Of a stretch of 64,000 bases of DNA, positions 46,035-54,801 are shown piece after piece (the first letter of the stretch is position 1; each line of letters opens with the position of its first letter). Origin of the DNA: Kangiella taiwanensis. GTDB taxonomy: Bacteria > Pseudomonadota > Gammaproteobacteria > Enterobacterales > Kangiellaceae. Below the pieces are notes generated by a model that saw only the letters and a list, made by a program, of their open reading frames with translations, was not told the origin of the DNA and did no database searches. Position numbers and translations under genes: made by a program. The stretch is taken from NCBI RefSeq assembly GCF_020005165.1, contig NZ_JAHCLT010000003.1:434001-498000 (forward strand), written 5' to 3'.

Positions 46035-46625
46035 ATGAGCACTATGATAACTCTTGAGCAAATACAACAAGCATTAGATGCAGCTGATGAGATCACCCCG
46101 CGCACAGCGAAACTCAGGCCAAGCGCGGTTTTAGTGCCGCTGATACAAAAGTCAGACGGGTTACACCTACTGTTAACACAACGCTCTGAGCACTTGCGAC
46201 ATCATGCAGGGCAAATCAGTTTTCCTGGCGGCAGCATGGACGATACTGACGACGATTTAGTTCACACTGCACTTCGTGAAACGGAAGAAGAAGTCGGCAT
46301 TGCCCAAACCGATATCGAGGTACTGGGTAAACTCCCTCTTCAGCCAACCGGTTCTGGCTTTTTGATTCAGCCGGTCGTCGGTATCTTACCCGATAATTTT
46401 GAGCTGACGTTATGCCAAGATGAAGTGTCTTCGGCTTTCGAAGCACCGCTTGATTTTTTGTTTGATCCAGACAATCAAATACATTCTTACCGCGAGTACG
46501 GCGGCAAGAATTATTCCATCTATTCAATACCTTACGACGGCTGGAACATTTGGGGAGCCACCGCCAATATTATCGTGAAATTCTCTCAGCTGATTAACCA
46601 TTCAGCATATATCGATAAGTTATAA
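46035..46625 (+). CDS. nudL: NUDIX CoA pyrophosphatase NudL
   Basis: A 196-residue NUDIX hydrolase. The box GGSMDDTDDDLVHTALRETE EEVGI has the REtxEExG core with Asp in place of the first Glu, as in E. coli YeaB/NudL. The preceding LTQRSEHLRHHAGQISFPGG is the UPF0035/CoA-pyrophosphatase signature. It splits CoA and related pyrophosphates. ATG at 46035, 6 nt after the pabB stop, is chosen; another ATG lies three codons on. It is cotranscribed with pabB. Confidence 0.9.
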   Translation: MSTMITLEQIQQALDAADEITPRTAKLRPSAVLVPLIQKSDGLHLLLTQRSEHLRHHAGQISFPGGSMDDTDDDLVHTALRETEEEVGIAQTDIEVLGKLPLQPTGSGFLIQPVVGILPDNFELTLCQDEVSSAFEAPLDFLFDPDNQIHSYREYGGKNYSIYSIPYDGWNIWGATANIIVKFSQLINHSAYIDKL

Positions 46626-46725
46626 CCAACTGGTCAGATGACACCAGCCATGCCCCTTGCTTTCATAGCCAGTGGCACACATTACTATTACAATAGAGTT
46701 ATCAATTTGAAACGAGGAAAACACT

Positions 46726-48099
46726 TTGGCAATTAGCGTATTCGACATGTTCAGCATCGGAATTGGCCCATCCAGCTCTCACACGGTTGGCCCAATGCGT
46801 GCAGCACATCGTTTTATCGAGTTTATTACTGAGAAAGGCTTATTAGACTCGACGCAGCGTGTTGTCAGTGAACTGTATGGCTCATTAGGAGCAACAGGTA
46901 AAGGTCACGGCTCAGATACAGCCGTGCTACTAGGTTTGGAAGGACACTTACCTGAAGAGATTGACCCAGACATTATTCCCGAGCGCTTAGAAGTGATTCG
47001 TGGCGATGGCAAGATTCATTTGAATGAACAGAAAGTCATCGACTTTAACGAAGAAACCGACTTAGTGCTTTACAAGAAAAAGTCCTTACCGAAACACGCC
47101 AACGGTATGATTTTTTACGCCTACGACAAAGACGGCAACGAAGTCGCGCAACGAACCTTCTACTCTGTAGGCGGTGGCTTTGTGGTTAATGACGACGTAG
47201 ATGCCGACTCACCAATCATCGAAGATGATACAAAAGTTAAGTACCCTTTCAGTACTGCAAAAGAATTAATCGATATTTGCGAAGAAGAAGGTATTTGCAT
47301 TTCCACCTTGATGATGGAAAACGAAAAGTCATGGCGTTCTGAAGAAGAAGTTCGTAGCAAACTACTCGAAATCTGGCACACAATGGAAGAATGCATCAAA
47401 CGTGGTTGTAACCGTGAAGGTATTCTACCGGGTGGTTTAAAAGTTAAGCGTCGTGCGCCGGGTATTTACCGCAAACTAAAATCTGAAAGTAATACATCAG
47501 ACACTCTGTCGACGATGGACTGGGTGGATTTGTATGCATTAGCGGTTAATGAAGAGAACGCTGCTGGCGGGCGTGTTGTCACAGCGCCAACAAACGGTGC
47601 TGCTGGAATTATCCCAGCAGTGTTGTACTACTTTATGCGCTTTAATCCTAATGCTGATGAAAAAGCCGTGGTTCGCTTCTTGTTAACCGCTGGTGCCATC
47701 GGTGTTTTATATAAATTGAACGCTTCAATTTCTGGCGCAGAAGTAGGTTGTCAGGGCGAAGTCGGTACAGCTTGCTCGATGGCGGCTGGTGCGTTAACTG
47801 AAGTCATGGGCGGCTCTCCTCTGCAAGTGGAAAATGCTGCTGAAATCGGTATGGAGCATAATTTAGGCTTAACCTGCGATCCGGTGGGCGGCTTAGTACA
47901 GGTTCCTTGCATCGAGCGTAACGCCATGGGCGCGATTAAAGCGATTAATGCTTCTCGACTTGCTATGCGTGGCGATGGGCAGCATAAAGTATCGCTAGAT
48001 AAAGTAATCAAAACCATGTGGGCGACCGGTAAAGACATGCGTGATAAGTACAAAGAAACAGCTCGTGGCGGTTTAGCTGTTCATATTATTGAGTGCTAG
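46726..48099 (+). CDS. sdaA: L-serine ammonia-lyase SdaA
   Basis: A 457-residue iron-sulfur serine deaminase (E. coli SdaA is 454). [20 protein letters not shown] opens the beta domain, and [18 protein letters not shown] is in the alpha domain. The Fe-S cysteines occur in [14 protein letters not shown] and GLTCDPVGG. It converts L-serine to pyruvate and ammonia. The start is TTG, supported by GAGGAA 7 nt upstream and by the [13 protein letters not shown]-terminus. A terminator follows 23 bp after the stop. Confidence 0.93.
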   Translation: MAISVFDMFSIGIGPSSSHTVGPMRAAHRFIEFITEKGLLDSTQRVVSELYGSLGATGKGHGSDTAVLLGLEGHLPEEIDPDIIPERLEVIRGDGKIHLNEQKVIDFNEETDLVLYKKKSLPKHANGMIFYAYDKDGNEVAQRTFYSVGGGFVVNDDVDADSPIIEDDTKVKYPFSTAKELIDICEEEGICISTLMMENEKSWRSEEEVRSKLLEIWHTMEECIKRGCNREGILPGGLKVKRRAPGIYRKLKSESNTSDTLSTMDWVDLYALAVNEENAAGGRVVTAPTNGAAGIIPAVLYYFMRFNPNADEKAVVRFLLTAGAIGVLYKLNASISGAEVGCQGEVGTACSMAAGALTEVMGGSPLQVENAAEIGMEHNLGLTCDPVGGLVQVPCIERNAMGAIKAINASRLAMRGDGQHKVSLDKVIKTMWATGKDMRDKYKETARGGLAVHIIEC

Positions 48100-48122
48100 T
48101 TGCACCTTAAATATCACTACAT

Positions 48123-48142
48123 AAAGGCGCTTCGGCGCCTTT
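48123..48142 (+). terminator. Terminator after sdaA
   Basis: An 8-bp stem AAAGGCGC / GCGCCTTT with a stable TTCG tetraloop, followed by TTGTGTTTTT. Confidence 0.9.
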
Positions 48143-48235
48143 TGTGTTTTTGCTATTCCTATACCCTCTTCACTTAATCATGACACGGCATTTGTTATAG
48201 TAGTTTTATAACATAAGAAACGTTGGGGTGTTGTC

Positions 48236-49132
48236 ATGTCACATATTCTGATTACAGGTGGAACAGGCTTTATCGGTCGCAATCTCGTTCCGGTGCTCAA
48301 GGAACAAAATTTTAATATTACGGTTCTAACGCGCTCGCCAGAGAAATACCGTGCCTACCCTACCTTTAATAATGTCACACTAACCAGTAGCTTATCCGAA
48401 GTCGCTCCAGTTGATTTCGTCGTCAATTTAGCCGGAGCCAACTTATCAGCTAAGCGTTGGACTGATAGCTACAAACAAGAAATTGTTGAGAGCCGCTTAA
48501 ATCTAACAGAGAACTTATTAGAGTGGATTAAAGGTCAGTCTAAAAAACCGCACACACTCATCAGCGGCTCAGCTATTGGGTATTACGGCGCAAGAGGCAA
48601 TGAAGAGTTAGACGAAAGCTCGACCTCAGGTAGCGCATCAGAGTTTCAAGTCAGGTTATGTTCGCAGTGGGAAGACGCGGCTTATAAAGCAGAGTCTCTT
48701 GGTATCCGTGTATGCTGTATCAGAACGGGCGTGGTATTAGGCGATGAAGGAGCCCTGCAACAAATGGTCACGCCTTTTAAGTTTGGGCTTGGCGGCAAAC
48801 TCGGTAGTGGTAATCAATACTTTTCATGGATTCATATTAAAGATCATGTTCGGGCTTTGATGTACTTAATTAACAACCACGATTTATCGGGTTCGTTTAA
48901 CTTAACAGCACCTCACCCTGTTACCAATGAGCGTTTAACAAAAGCATTAGGCAAACAACTCAATCGGCCGACCTTCGCAACCATGCCACCCTTTGCGCTA
49001 AAAATAATCGTTGGTGAAATGGCGAAGATGCTTTTAACGGGACAAAGAGTGTTCCCTAAGAAGCTTGAAGAAAAAGGTTTTACCTTTGAGTACCCGACTG
49101 TCGAAGAAGCCTTGGAAGATTTACTCGGATAG
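48236..49132 (+). CDS. TIGR01777 family NAD-dependent epimerase (YfcH-like)
   Basis: A 298-residue extended SDR protein. The Rossmann motif ITGGTGFIGRNLVPVL starts the chain. The family signature VVNLAGANLSAKRWTDSYKQ, then SGSAIGYYG and the C-terminal DUF1731 region (HPVTNERLTKALGKQLNRP, MLLTGQRVFPKKLEEKGF) identify the YfcH/TIGR01777 group. The substrate is unknown. GGGGTG lies upstream of ATG. It is monocistronic, ending 66 bp before the convergent amidohydrolase. Confidence 0.9.
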   Translation: MSHILITGGTGFIGRNLVPVLKEQNFNITVLTRSPEKYRAYPTFNNVTLTSSLSEVAPVDFVVNLAGANLSAKRWTDSYKQEIVESRLNLTENLLEWIKGQSKKPHTLISGSAIGYYGARGNEELDESSTSGSASEFQVRLCSQWEDAAYKAESLGIRVCCIRTGVVLGDEGALQQMVTPFKFGLGGKLGSGNQYFSWIHIKDHVRALMYLINNHDLSGSFNLTAPHPVTNERLTKALGKQLNRPTFATMPPFALKIIVGEMAKMLLTGQRVFPKKLEEKGFTFEYPTVEEALEDLLG

Positions 49133-49198
49133 CAATTAAACAAAGGAAGGCCTACCCGGCCTCCCCCGTTTGTCACCCTGAACGAATTCGGGCTTTTA

Positions 49199-50749
49199 CT
49201 AATCTGACTGCTTTGCTTGCTCTACCAGTTGTTTCACATCGTCACGAAGCTGCTTCGCATCAAAGACAATACCGTCTTTGATGGTGTACTTTACGCCGCC
49301 TACATATTCAGCCTGATTATCAAGGCCTAATCGATAGTGGCCTGTGCCGTATAAGACTTTAAAATTCGCAATCGGGTTTTCTTCAACAATCACAAGGTCA
49401 GCTAGCTTACCGGCTTGAATGGTGCCGATTTTATCATCAAGGCCTAACGCTTCAGCACCATTGATGGTTGCTGACTGGATAACTTCCAATGGATGGAAGC
49501 CTGCTTCTTGCAACAACTCCAACTCACGAATAAAGCCAAATCCGAATATTTTGTATATATAACCAGTATCAGAACCTGTGGTTACTCGCCCCCCATGATT
49601 TTTAAAATCATTGAGAAAGCTCATCCAGATTCTATAGTTATTTTTCCAATCGATTTCGTTCTGCGTTGTCCAATCGAAAAAGTAAGAACCGTGTGATTCT
49701 CGGTTAGGCTCAAAAAAAGCTTTTAGTTTTGGATGAGTAAAGTCTTTATGCCATGGCGCATTACGAGCACGCATCACATCACGGCTCGCTTCATAGATAG
49801 TAAGCGTTGGATTTAGCGTAAAGTCCAATTCAATCAGTTCGTCGCGCACACTATTCCACTTGTCAGAGCCCTTTTTAGCAGCCTGTTGCCACAAGCGGCC
49901 GGCTTCAGTAAAGCGGTGTGACTCATTGTTATAGTTGTACTCAAGTGGATAGTCTTGGATCACTTTATCTTCAAATAAAGCTTCAGGTAAGCCATACCAA
50001 TGCTCCATAGACGTCAGTCCTAAGCGAGCCGAGTCTAAAGCGTTGGTACCCACCACGTTTAACTGTGCGTGGTGCATCATGGTGCCTAAACCTTGCTTAT
50101 TGGCCTCATCAAGCGCAGCTTCCATCATTGGGCGTGGCAAGCCAAAGAACTTAATGCCTTTAGCACCCTTGTCGGCCACATGGCGCACCCAACGGCGGGT
50201 TTCTTTAGCCGTGGTGATCTCTTTATCCCAATCCATATTAAAGCCAACATACGGCACGATACGCGGCGCAGTAATATCATTATCGTCACTTAACTCTTGA
50301 TGCTTTAAGGTCCAATCTAAACCATTAAAACTGCCGGGCTCACGAACTGTGGTGATGCCATGACCAAGCCATAACTTAAACGGATACTCAGCTGGCAACC
50401 CATCAACACTACCAGCAATATGACCGTGCATATCAACAAAACCCGGCAATACATAGTGTCCAGAAATATCGATGACCTTGTCAGCAGGGCCCGCTTTAGG
50501 CCGCTTGGATTCATCAATCGCAACACCGGGAGCACCGACCGATCGCACTGAAACAATGGTATTGTCTTCAATAATGATATCGACAGGTCCGAACGGTGGC
50601 GCACCCTTTCCGTCAATAACAATACCACCACGTAAAATCAATCGCTCAAAAGGACCTTCGCCCTCCGCACGCTCTGGTGCATCCAAAGTCGCTGCAGATA
50701 ACGAGAAGCTTAATAGGCAAAAAGCCGCAAATACTATATTACGAATCAT
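49199..50749 (-). CDS. Secreted amidohydrolase family protein
   Basis: A 516-residue metal-dependent hydrolase with a signal peptide (MIRNIVFAAFCLLSFSLSAA). The metal site begins with PGFVDMHGHIAG (HxH), continues with GIKFFGLPRP (a Lys, possibly carbamylated) and MMHHAQLN plus TSMEHWYG (two His), and ends with TTGSDTGYIYK (Asp). Homologues include imidazolonepropionase-like and organophosphate- or prolidase-like enzymes of the periplasm. The ATG at 50749 opens the signal peptide and has GGGGA upstream. It lies 70 nt downstream of the borosin methyltransferase on the same strand and could be part of that transcript. Confidence 0.85.
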   Translation of the reverse strand: MIRNIVFAAFCLLSFSLSAATLDAPERAEGEGPFERLILRGGIVIDGKGAPPFGPVDIIIEDNTIVSVRSVGAPGVAIDESKRPKAGPADKVIDISGHYVLPGFVDMHGHIAGSVDGLPAEYPFKLWLGHGITTVREPGSFNGLDWTLKHQELSDDNDITAPRIVPYVGFNMDWDKEITTAKETRRWVRHVADKGAKGIKFFGLPRPMMEAALDEANKQGLGTMMHHAQLNVVGTNALDSARLGLTSMEHWYGLPEALFEDKVIQDYPLEYNYNNESHRFTEAGRLWQQAAKKGSDKWNSVRDELIELDFTLNPTLTIYEASRDVMRARNAPWHKDFTHPKLKAFFEPNRESHGSYFFDWTTQNEIDWKNNYRIWMSFLNDFKNHGGRVTTGSDTGYIYKIFGFGFIRELELLQEAGFHPLEVIQSATINGAEALGLDDKIGTIQAGKLADLVIVEENPIANFKVLYGTGHYRLGLDNQAEYVGGVKYTIKDGIVFDAKQLRDDVKQLVEQAKQSD

Positions 50750-50819
50750 TTCAATATCCCCAAAATCAAGTAGGGACAAGATGCACTATGTATGACAAAT
50801 AATCAAGGTATGACTTTTC

Positions 50820-51620
50820 TTAACCAAAATCGGTTATATCCAAGCCAAACTCATCTAGAGAGCTTTTATCTAGCTTCAGTCCTGTCAATGGAGGAATAAC
50901 TAACGTTGAAATAGACGTTAAGTCCATCTGCGGAAGATCTTTCAATTTAAACCTATCTATACGCGGGCTCTGTACTGGTATAAAGGGCGCCTCGTATAAA
51001 ATCATTTCATGATCAAGTGGGAACCATTTATTCAGAATCCTGACGGTCGCCTCAAGGTTGTCCTGAGTTGTTTTAAAGGTTTTAAGCGTATGCTCCCCTG
51101 CTAGACCTATCTGCCATAAAATCGTATAGGCTGATGTATTTAACGGCACCCCGCTAAACAAGAATTGGGTCGCTTCATAAGCTTGGCATCCTGTAGTGCC
51201 GGGATCGAACCCAAGGTCTGCGTAAAGACAGGCATCGGCAGAAACACCGGGTAGCATCTGAGCTTCATACCCTTCCCCCTTTAATCGTTCAATTGCAAAG
51301 TGACCCACGCAAGCAAATATCCCTGGATGACCGTAAAGCGCCAGTACAACCTTCTTGCCATCACGCACAGCCTGACAAACAACTTCTGTCATATCTTGGT
51401 AGGTTTGACGGCGGGACTTTCCTTCAGCGTATAAATATTGCAAACTTTGATATGAAGGGTTAAGTGATTTAACCCAGTCCTCTGACAGCTTGTCTGGCAA
51501 AATGCCAAAAACGCTTTCAGCTTGTTCTAGGTAGTTTTTCGACAGGGTTGTTATTTGGCCTGCAAGAGTAATTCCGGTACCGATGCAGGTTAAAGAGCCC
51601 GCCTTGTTATTATTTGTCAT
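50820..51620 (-). CDS. Borosin-type peptide backbone alpha-N-methyltransferase (SonM/OphMA-like)
   Basis: A 266-residue SAM-dependent tetrapyrrole-methylase-fold protein. It matches the methyltransferase domain of fungal OphMA and bacterial SonM, not cobalamin enzymes: SLTCIGTGITLAGQ, LYAEGKSRRQTYQDM, VVLALYGHPGIFA, EAQMLPGVSADACLYADLGF and DPGTTGCQAYEATQF align almost block by block with OphMA as I recall it. OphMA catalytic Tyr66, Arg72 and Tyr76 correspond to Tyr64, Arg70 and Tyr74 here. Borosin enzymes methylate backbone amide nitrogens of a precursor peptide. In the split type the precursor is a separate protein, and a SonA-like gene lies at 53358-53576. ATG is 11 nt after the GGDEF stop and lacks a Shine-Dalgarno, so coupling is likely. 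Confidence 0.9.
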   Translation of the reverse strand: MTNNNKAGSLTCIGTGITLAGQITTLSKNYLEQAESVFGILPDKLSEDWVKSLNPSYQSLQYLYAEGKSRRQTYQDMTEVVCQAVRDGKKVVLALYGHPGIFACVGHFAIERLKGEGYEAQMLPGVSADACLYADLGFDPGTTGCQAYEATQFLFSGVPLNTSAYTILWQIGLAGEHTLKTFKTTQDNLEATVRILNKWFPLDHEMILYEAPFIPVQSPRIDRFKLKDLPQMDLTSISTLVIPPLTGLKLDKSSLDEFGLDITDFG

Positions 51621-51631
51621 ACTAGTATTTT

Positions 51632-53350
51632 TTAATAAACCTGAGTTTGGTTTCTACCATTACGTTTAGCTTGGTACATGGCGTTATCAGCCTCAATAAT
51701 CAGTTCCTCTAAAGACTCACCATTACTCTTTGCAGCAACGCCAAAACTTGCCGTAACGGTGAAATCACTAGGCAGCTTGGCATGCTCTATCTCTTTAAAG
51801 GCCTCAGCGCAACGTTCAATGAATTTTTTAGCATCATCACTGGTGCACTGAGGTAAGATGACGATAAACTCTTCACCTCCGAGCCGACCAAACACATCAA
51901 CAGGGCGTATTCTCTCCTTTACGCAGTCACTGACCTTTTTTAGGACCCAGTCGCCCATGGCATGACCAAAACGGTCATTGACGGTTTTAAAATAATCTAA
52001 ATCAAAAATAATGACGCAGTAACGGCTATTATTGATAAGACTATTGTGATGAACTTCGTGAGCCAACTTTAATGCATATCGGCGGTTTAGGGTGTTGGTT
52101 AAAGCATCTATTTGCGAAAGCTTTCGATAACGTTCTTTTTGTTTTTTTACGCGCCATAACCACAAGCAAATCCCTGTTAATAAGATTAATACTATGACTA
52201 GGAGCAACTGAAAGTTTCTTTTTGACTGCTCTTCCACTTGGCTAGTCAAAGCCAGTAGTTTATTTTTTTGATCCAAGATCTTGATTTGTGCATTTTGGTC
52301 TAAGTGAGCATATTTGACTTTTTGATAAGCGAGGTTTTTACTGGCTTGTTCAGCCAGCATTTCGTCCTGAATGACTGTTAGCTCAGATAAGACTCTATAA
52401 GCCTCAGTATGGTTATTACTTTTGTCGTAATACTTCGCGAGTAACTCTGTCGCGTCTTTTCGGTTTACGCCAGCTTCCTGTACTGCAGTTACCTGTAAAA
52501 CCTCATCAATATAGACTTTAGCCTTCTCCAACTCACCAGTCTCTAAAAAAACTCGAGCCAAACCAAGCTTTATCTGCAAAACATCAGGCAAATAGCCATT
52601 ATCAGCAGATATCTTTAACGCTGTGCTGTAGGCCAATTCAGACTTTTCCAACTGGTCGTGATTAAGGTAGTTTTGCGCTAAATTCTTATAAAGATGGGCA
52701 TCAATAACCAAAAGGTTTAATCCTTTACAGTAATCAATAACGTCTTTAAGTCGTCCTTCGTGGTCGGTAGCATCGTCTTGGTTTAAAAAGATACTAGCTA
52801 CTAATGCCTTGGCGTAGCACTGATTTCGGTTATCATTCATGGCTACTGCGATTTCGTTAGCTTTGTGAACATACTCTAGAGCCTCATCAAAAGCCTCTAG
52901 CTCCACAAAAACATTAGCCGCAGCATAGTAGGAGTTAAACTGTAAGGATTCGTCTTTAATCCTTGGCGCTATTGACAGGCCGTCAAACAGGTAATTAAAA
53001 GCCTTTTGATATTCATTCAGCCCCATGTAGATTTGAGACAGCAAAGAGTATGCAGCTAACCTTGAGTCCTCAGACACATCGGCTAGCTGTAATAGTAATC
53101 TCAAGGGCTTTTTTGCTTTTTGACTCTCTGACTTCAGTATATAGAAATACGATTCTTGAACATAAAACCGTGCTTTCTGCTCATCGCTTTCAAACTCATC
53201 CCAACGACTTTGTAAGTCCTGAATCAAACGAAATGCTTGACCTGAGTCTCTTGTGTTGCTTTCCCTTAATAGCTTTAAGTCCCGCTCTATATCCGCATTT
53301 ACTGTGCCGAATACCGATAACAGGACCAGAATGAATACAAGCTTTTTCAC
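51632..53350 (-). CDS. TPR–transmembrane–GGDEF diguanylate cyclase
   Basis: A 572-residue membrane sensor enzyme. It has a signal peptide (MKKLVFILVLLSVFGTVNA) and about seven TPR-like repeats predicted in the periplasm (residues 25-340). A coiled stretch, one helix (LLLVIVLILLTGICLWLW, about 382-399) and a cytoplasmic GGDEF domain (residues ~410-572) follow. The active site is GRLGGEEFIVILPQ, preceded at the canonical 5-residue distance by an RPVD inhibitory I-site, so it should make c-di-GMP with product inhibition. The start is GTG, 7 nt after the borosin precursor stop and without a clear Shine-Dalgarno. Its place between precursor and methyltransferase is unusual and suggests the modified peptide is sensed by, or regulates, c-di-GMP signalling. 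Confidence 0.9.
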   Translation of the reverse strand: MKKLVFILVLLSVFGTVNADIERDLKLLRESNTRDSGQAFRLIQDLQSRWDEFESDEQKARFYVQESYFYILKSESQKAKKPLRLLLQLADVSEDSRLAAYSLLSQIYMGLNEYQKAFNYLFDGLSIAPRIKDESLQFNSYYAAANVFVELEAFDEALEYVHKANEIAVAMNDNRNQCYAKALVASIFLNQDDATDHEGRLKDVIDYCKGLNLLVIDAHLYKNLAQNYLNHDQLEKSELAYSTALKISADNGYLPDVLQIKLGLARVFLETGELEKAKVYIDEVLQVTAVQEAGVNRKDATELLAKYYDKSNNHTEAYRVLSELTVIQDEMLAEQASKNLAYQKVKYAHLDQNAQIKILDQKNKLLALTSQVEEQSKRNFQLLLVIVLILLTGICLWLWRVKKQKERYRKLSQIDALTNTLNRRYALKLAHEVHHNSLINNSRYCVIIFDLDYFKTVNDRFGHAMGDWVLKKVSDCVKERIRPVDVFGRLGGEEFIVILPQCTSDDAKKFIERCAEAFKEIEHAKLPSDFTVTASFGVAAKSNGESLEELIIEADNAMYQAKRNGRNQTQVY

Positions 53351-53357
53351 TTAAAGA

Positions 53358-53576
53358 TTACAAGTTATGCTCTTTTACATTATGAACAACGACAGGATAC
53401 TCTCCCCCATCACCAGCTAACTCTTTGACTTTAGCGATATTTGCACTTTGGACAGCATCGATTTCGTCTTCATTTAAACCCGCCGCTTTCATTGTCGCAA
53501 CAGGCTCAGCTTTGTAGTCTTCCAGTAACTTGGCATTAGTGCCCAGCTCAGTTAAGAACTTATTTAAAATTGACAT
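53358..53576 (-). CDS. Split-borosin precursor peptide (SonA-like)
   Basis: A 72-residue peptide. The helical N-terminal domain (NKFLTELGTNAKLLEDYKAE, PVATMKAAGLNEDEIDAVQS, ANIAKVKELAG) corresponds to the borosin-binding domain of Shewanella SonA as I recall it (FFTQLGQDAQLMEDYKQNPE-like). The C-terminal tail from Gly57, ending GEYPVVVHNVKEHNL, is the candidate core; Val62-Val64 and Val67 are plausible N-methylation sites. ATG at 53576 follows GGGGA at 5-6 nt, stronger than the signals of the two downstream genes, which would give precursor in excess. It is first in the precursor–GGDEF–methyltransferase operon. No leader protease cut motif is evident. Confidence 0.85.
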   Translation of the reverse strand: MSILNKFLTELGTNAKLLEDYKAEPVATMKAAGLNEDEIDAVQSANIAKVKELAGDGGEYPVVVHNVKEHNL

Positions 53577-53843
53577 TTTATTCCCCATGTTAGATTTTTT
53601 ATATGCGCAACCATAAATAGTACAGATTTCAACGCATTATGCTACTATTTTTTGTTATATACGGATATTCGATGTATGGCATTACGCCTTTTAACTGCAA
53701 AATAATTAGCCTTCGCCACCAATTCCAACATCCTCTAGCCACCGAAATTATGCTTTAGCCGCCGCTCTTACGGAAACAGCCGACGTCGATAGTTGCTACG
53801 ATTTTAGCTCGAATGAAACACATTTTTTTGAGTGAGGCTGACT

Positions 53844-54185
53844 ATGAGTAAAGTTGATTGTGTGATTAAAGATTGGGAGCTGGTGACTTTTAACAATGAA
53901 GAAGTCTTATACAAAGTCGTCAGAGGAATCATCGTTGAAGACTATAACAGGCCTTTCGAGCCGGGCTTCTGGGTCTGCAGTACTCCGATCATTTATACCG
54001 ATATGGAGCAAAATATCGTCCAAACCAGAAACACGGTTTATAAGTTGATGGGCAATGGAGAGTTCCACGAAACTGACAACTTGATGGTACATACCCACCT
54101 TTGTAATGGGTTAGACTTCATCCAAGCAATGTGGGCTATTGCTCTTGAAACAAGAATAGATCTAGGGATCGAAGATGAAAACTAG
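53844..54185 (+). CDS. Small hypothetical protein
   Basis: A 113-residue acidic, soluble protein containing PFEPGFWVCSTPIIYTDMEQ and VQTRNTVYKLMGNGEF. It has no signal peptide or membrane helix. It ends in an acidic IDLGIEDEN tail. I do not recognise a function. GTGAGG lies 6 nt before ATG 53844; a GTG four codons upstream is less likely. It is divergent from the borosin operon (268 bp between the starts, in which I see no confident promoter). The 225 bp between it and the next gene hold only a weak CCTCAC/GTGAGG hairpin near 54220-54243. Confidence 0.55.
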   Translation: MSKVDCVIKDWELVTFNNEEVLYKVVRGIIVEDYNRPFEPGFWVCSTPIIYTDMEQNIVQTRNTVYKLMGNGEFHETDNLMVHTHLCNGLDFIQAMWAIALETRIDLGIEDEN

Positions 54186-54410
54186 CCCTGTCCATACACT
54201 AAAGAAAATTTTATGGCGCCTCACAACATATCAGTCGTGAGGAAACCTCTATAACATTGAAGCCAAAACTAATAAGAAGCAAACCGCAAGTTCGCATACG
54301 CTCGTCAAGGCTATGCTTGCTTAAACATCAAAGTAAATACCGACCCCAAACGGCTTGAATTAGCCTATTGAAGTCGGTCAGGAGAGATGGTATCTACGCC
54401 TACTTAAACT

Positions 54411-54797
54411 TCAACCAACCCCGTATGTGAAATACAAAACTCCTATTGAAAGAATAACGGATATAGGAGTAATGACAGTTGCTACTTTCTTATAAAGGTT
54501 TTGTTTATTTTCACTTAAAGAGTCAAAGTCTTTTTTTATTCTTTCCAACTTACTCTTCCCATAAAGGAAGTTTGATAGCAGTACCTCAAAGAGCACGAAG
54601 AAAATCACAGCATACCAAACATTTTCTCTCGTCAAACTGAAAACACCGTAATATCGCAAGAAAAACAATATTATTGTATAAAAAACAAATCTCGACATAC
54701 CAACAAAGATACTAATGTCGGCCTCATTAACGCTCCTTCCTTTATCTTTCAATGATAAGAAATACCCGTAATACATTCGTCTATAAAAAGTTATCAT
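54411..54797 (-). CDS. Small three-helix membrane protein, candidate immunity to the Rhs-type toxin
   Basis: A 128-residue protein with three predicted transmembrane helices (FVFYTIILFFLRYYGVF, VWYAVIFFVLFEVLLSNFLY and VATVITPISVILSIGVLYF) and a charged loop. I do not recognise the family. It starts 4 nt after the stop of the giant Rhs-type gene. Its Shine-Dalgarno (GAGG) overlaps that stop codon, so it is coupled to it. Small genes directly after Rhs-type polymorphic toxins usually encode their immunity protein, and a membrane immunity would suit a membrane-acting tip. This is inference. Confidence 0.6.
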   Translation of the reverse strand: MITFYRRMYYGYFLSLKDKGRSVNEADISIFVGMSRFVFYTIILFFLRYYGVFSLTRENVWYAVIFFVLFEVLLSNFLYGKSKLERIKKDFDSLSENKQNLYKKVATVITPISVILSIGVLYFTYGVG

Positions 54798-54801
54798 GCA
54801 G

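Noticed and set aside
50820..51620. Precorrin or uroporphyrin methyltransferase
   Set aside because: No cobalamin or haem biosynthesis genes are nearby, and the sequence blocks match borosin methyltransferases instead.
53577..53680. Promoter of the borosin operon
   Set aside because: Several AT-rich hexamers (TTGAAA, TACTAT, TATAAA) occur, but none has correct spacing.
54186..54410. A decayed gene between the small hypothetical gene and the immunity candidate
   Set aside because: No frame longer than about 20 codons with a ribosome-binding site; only a weak hairpin.
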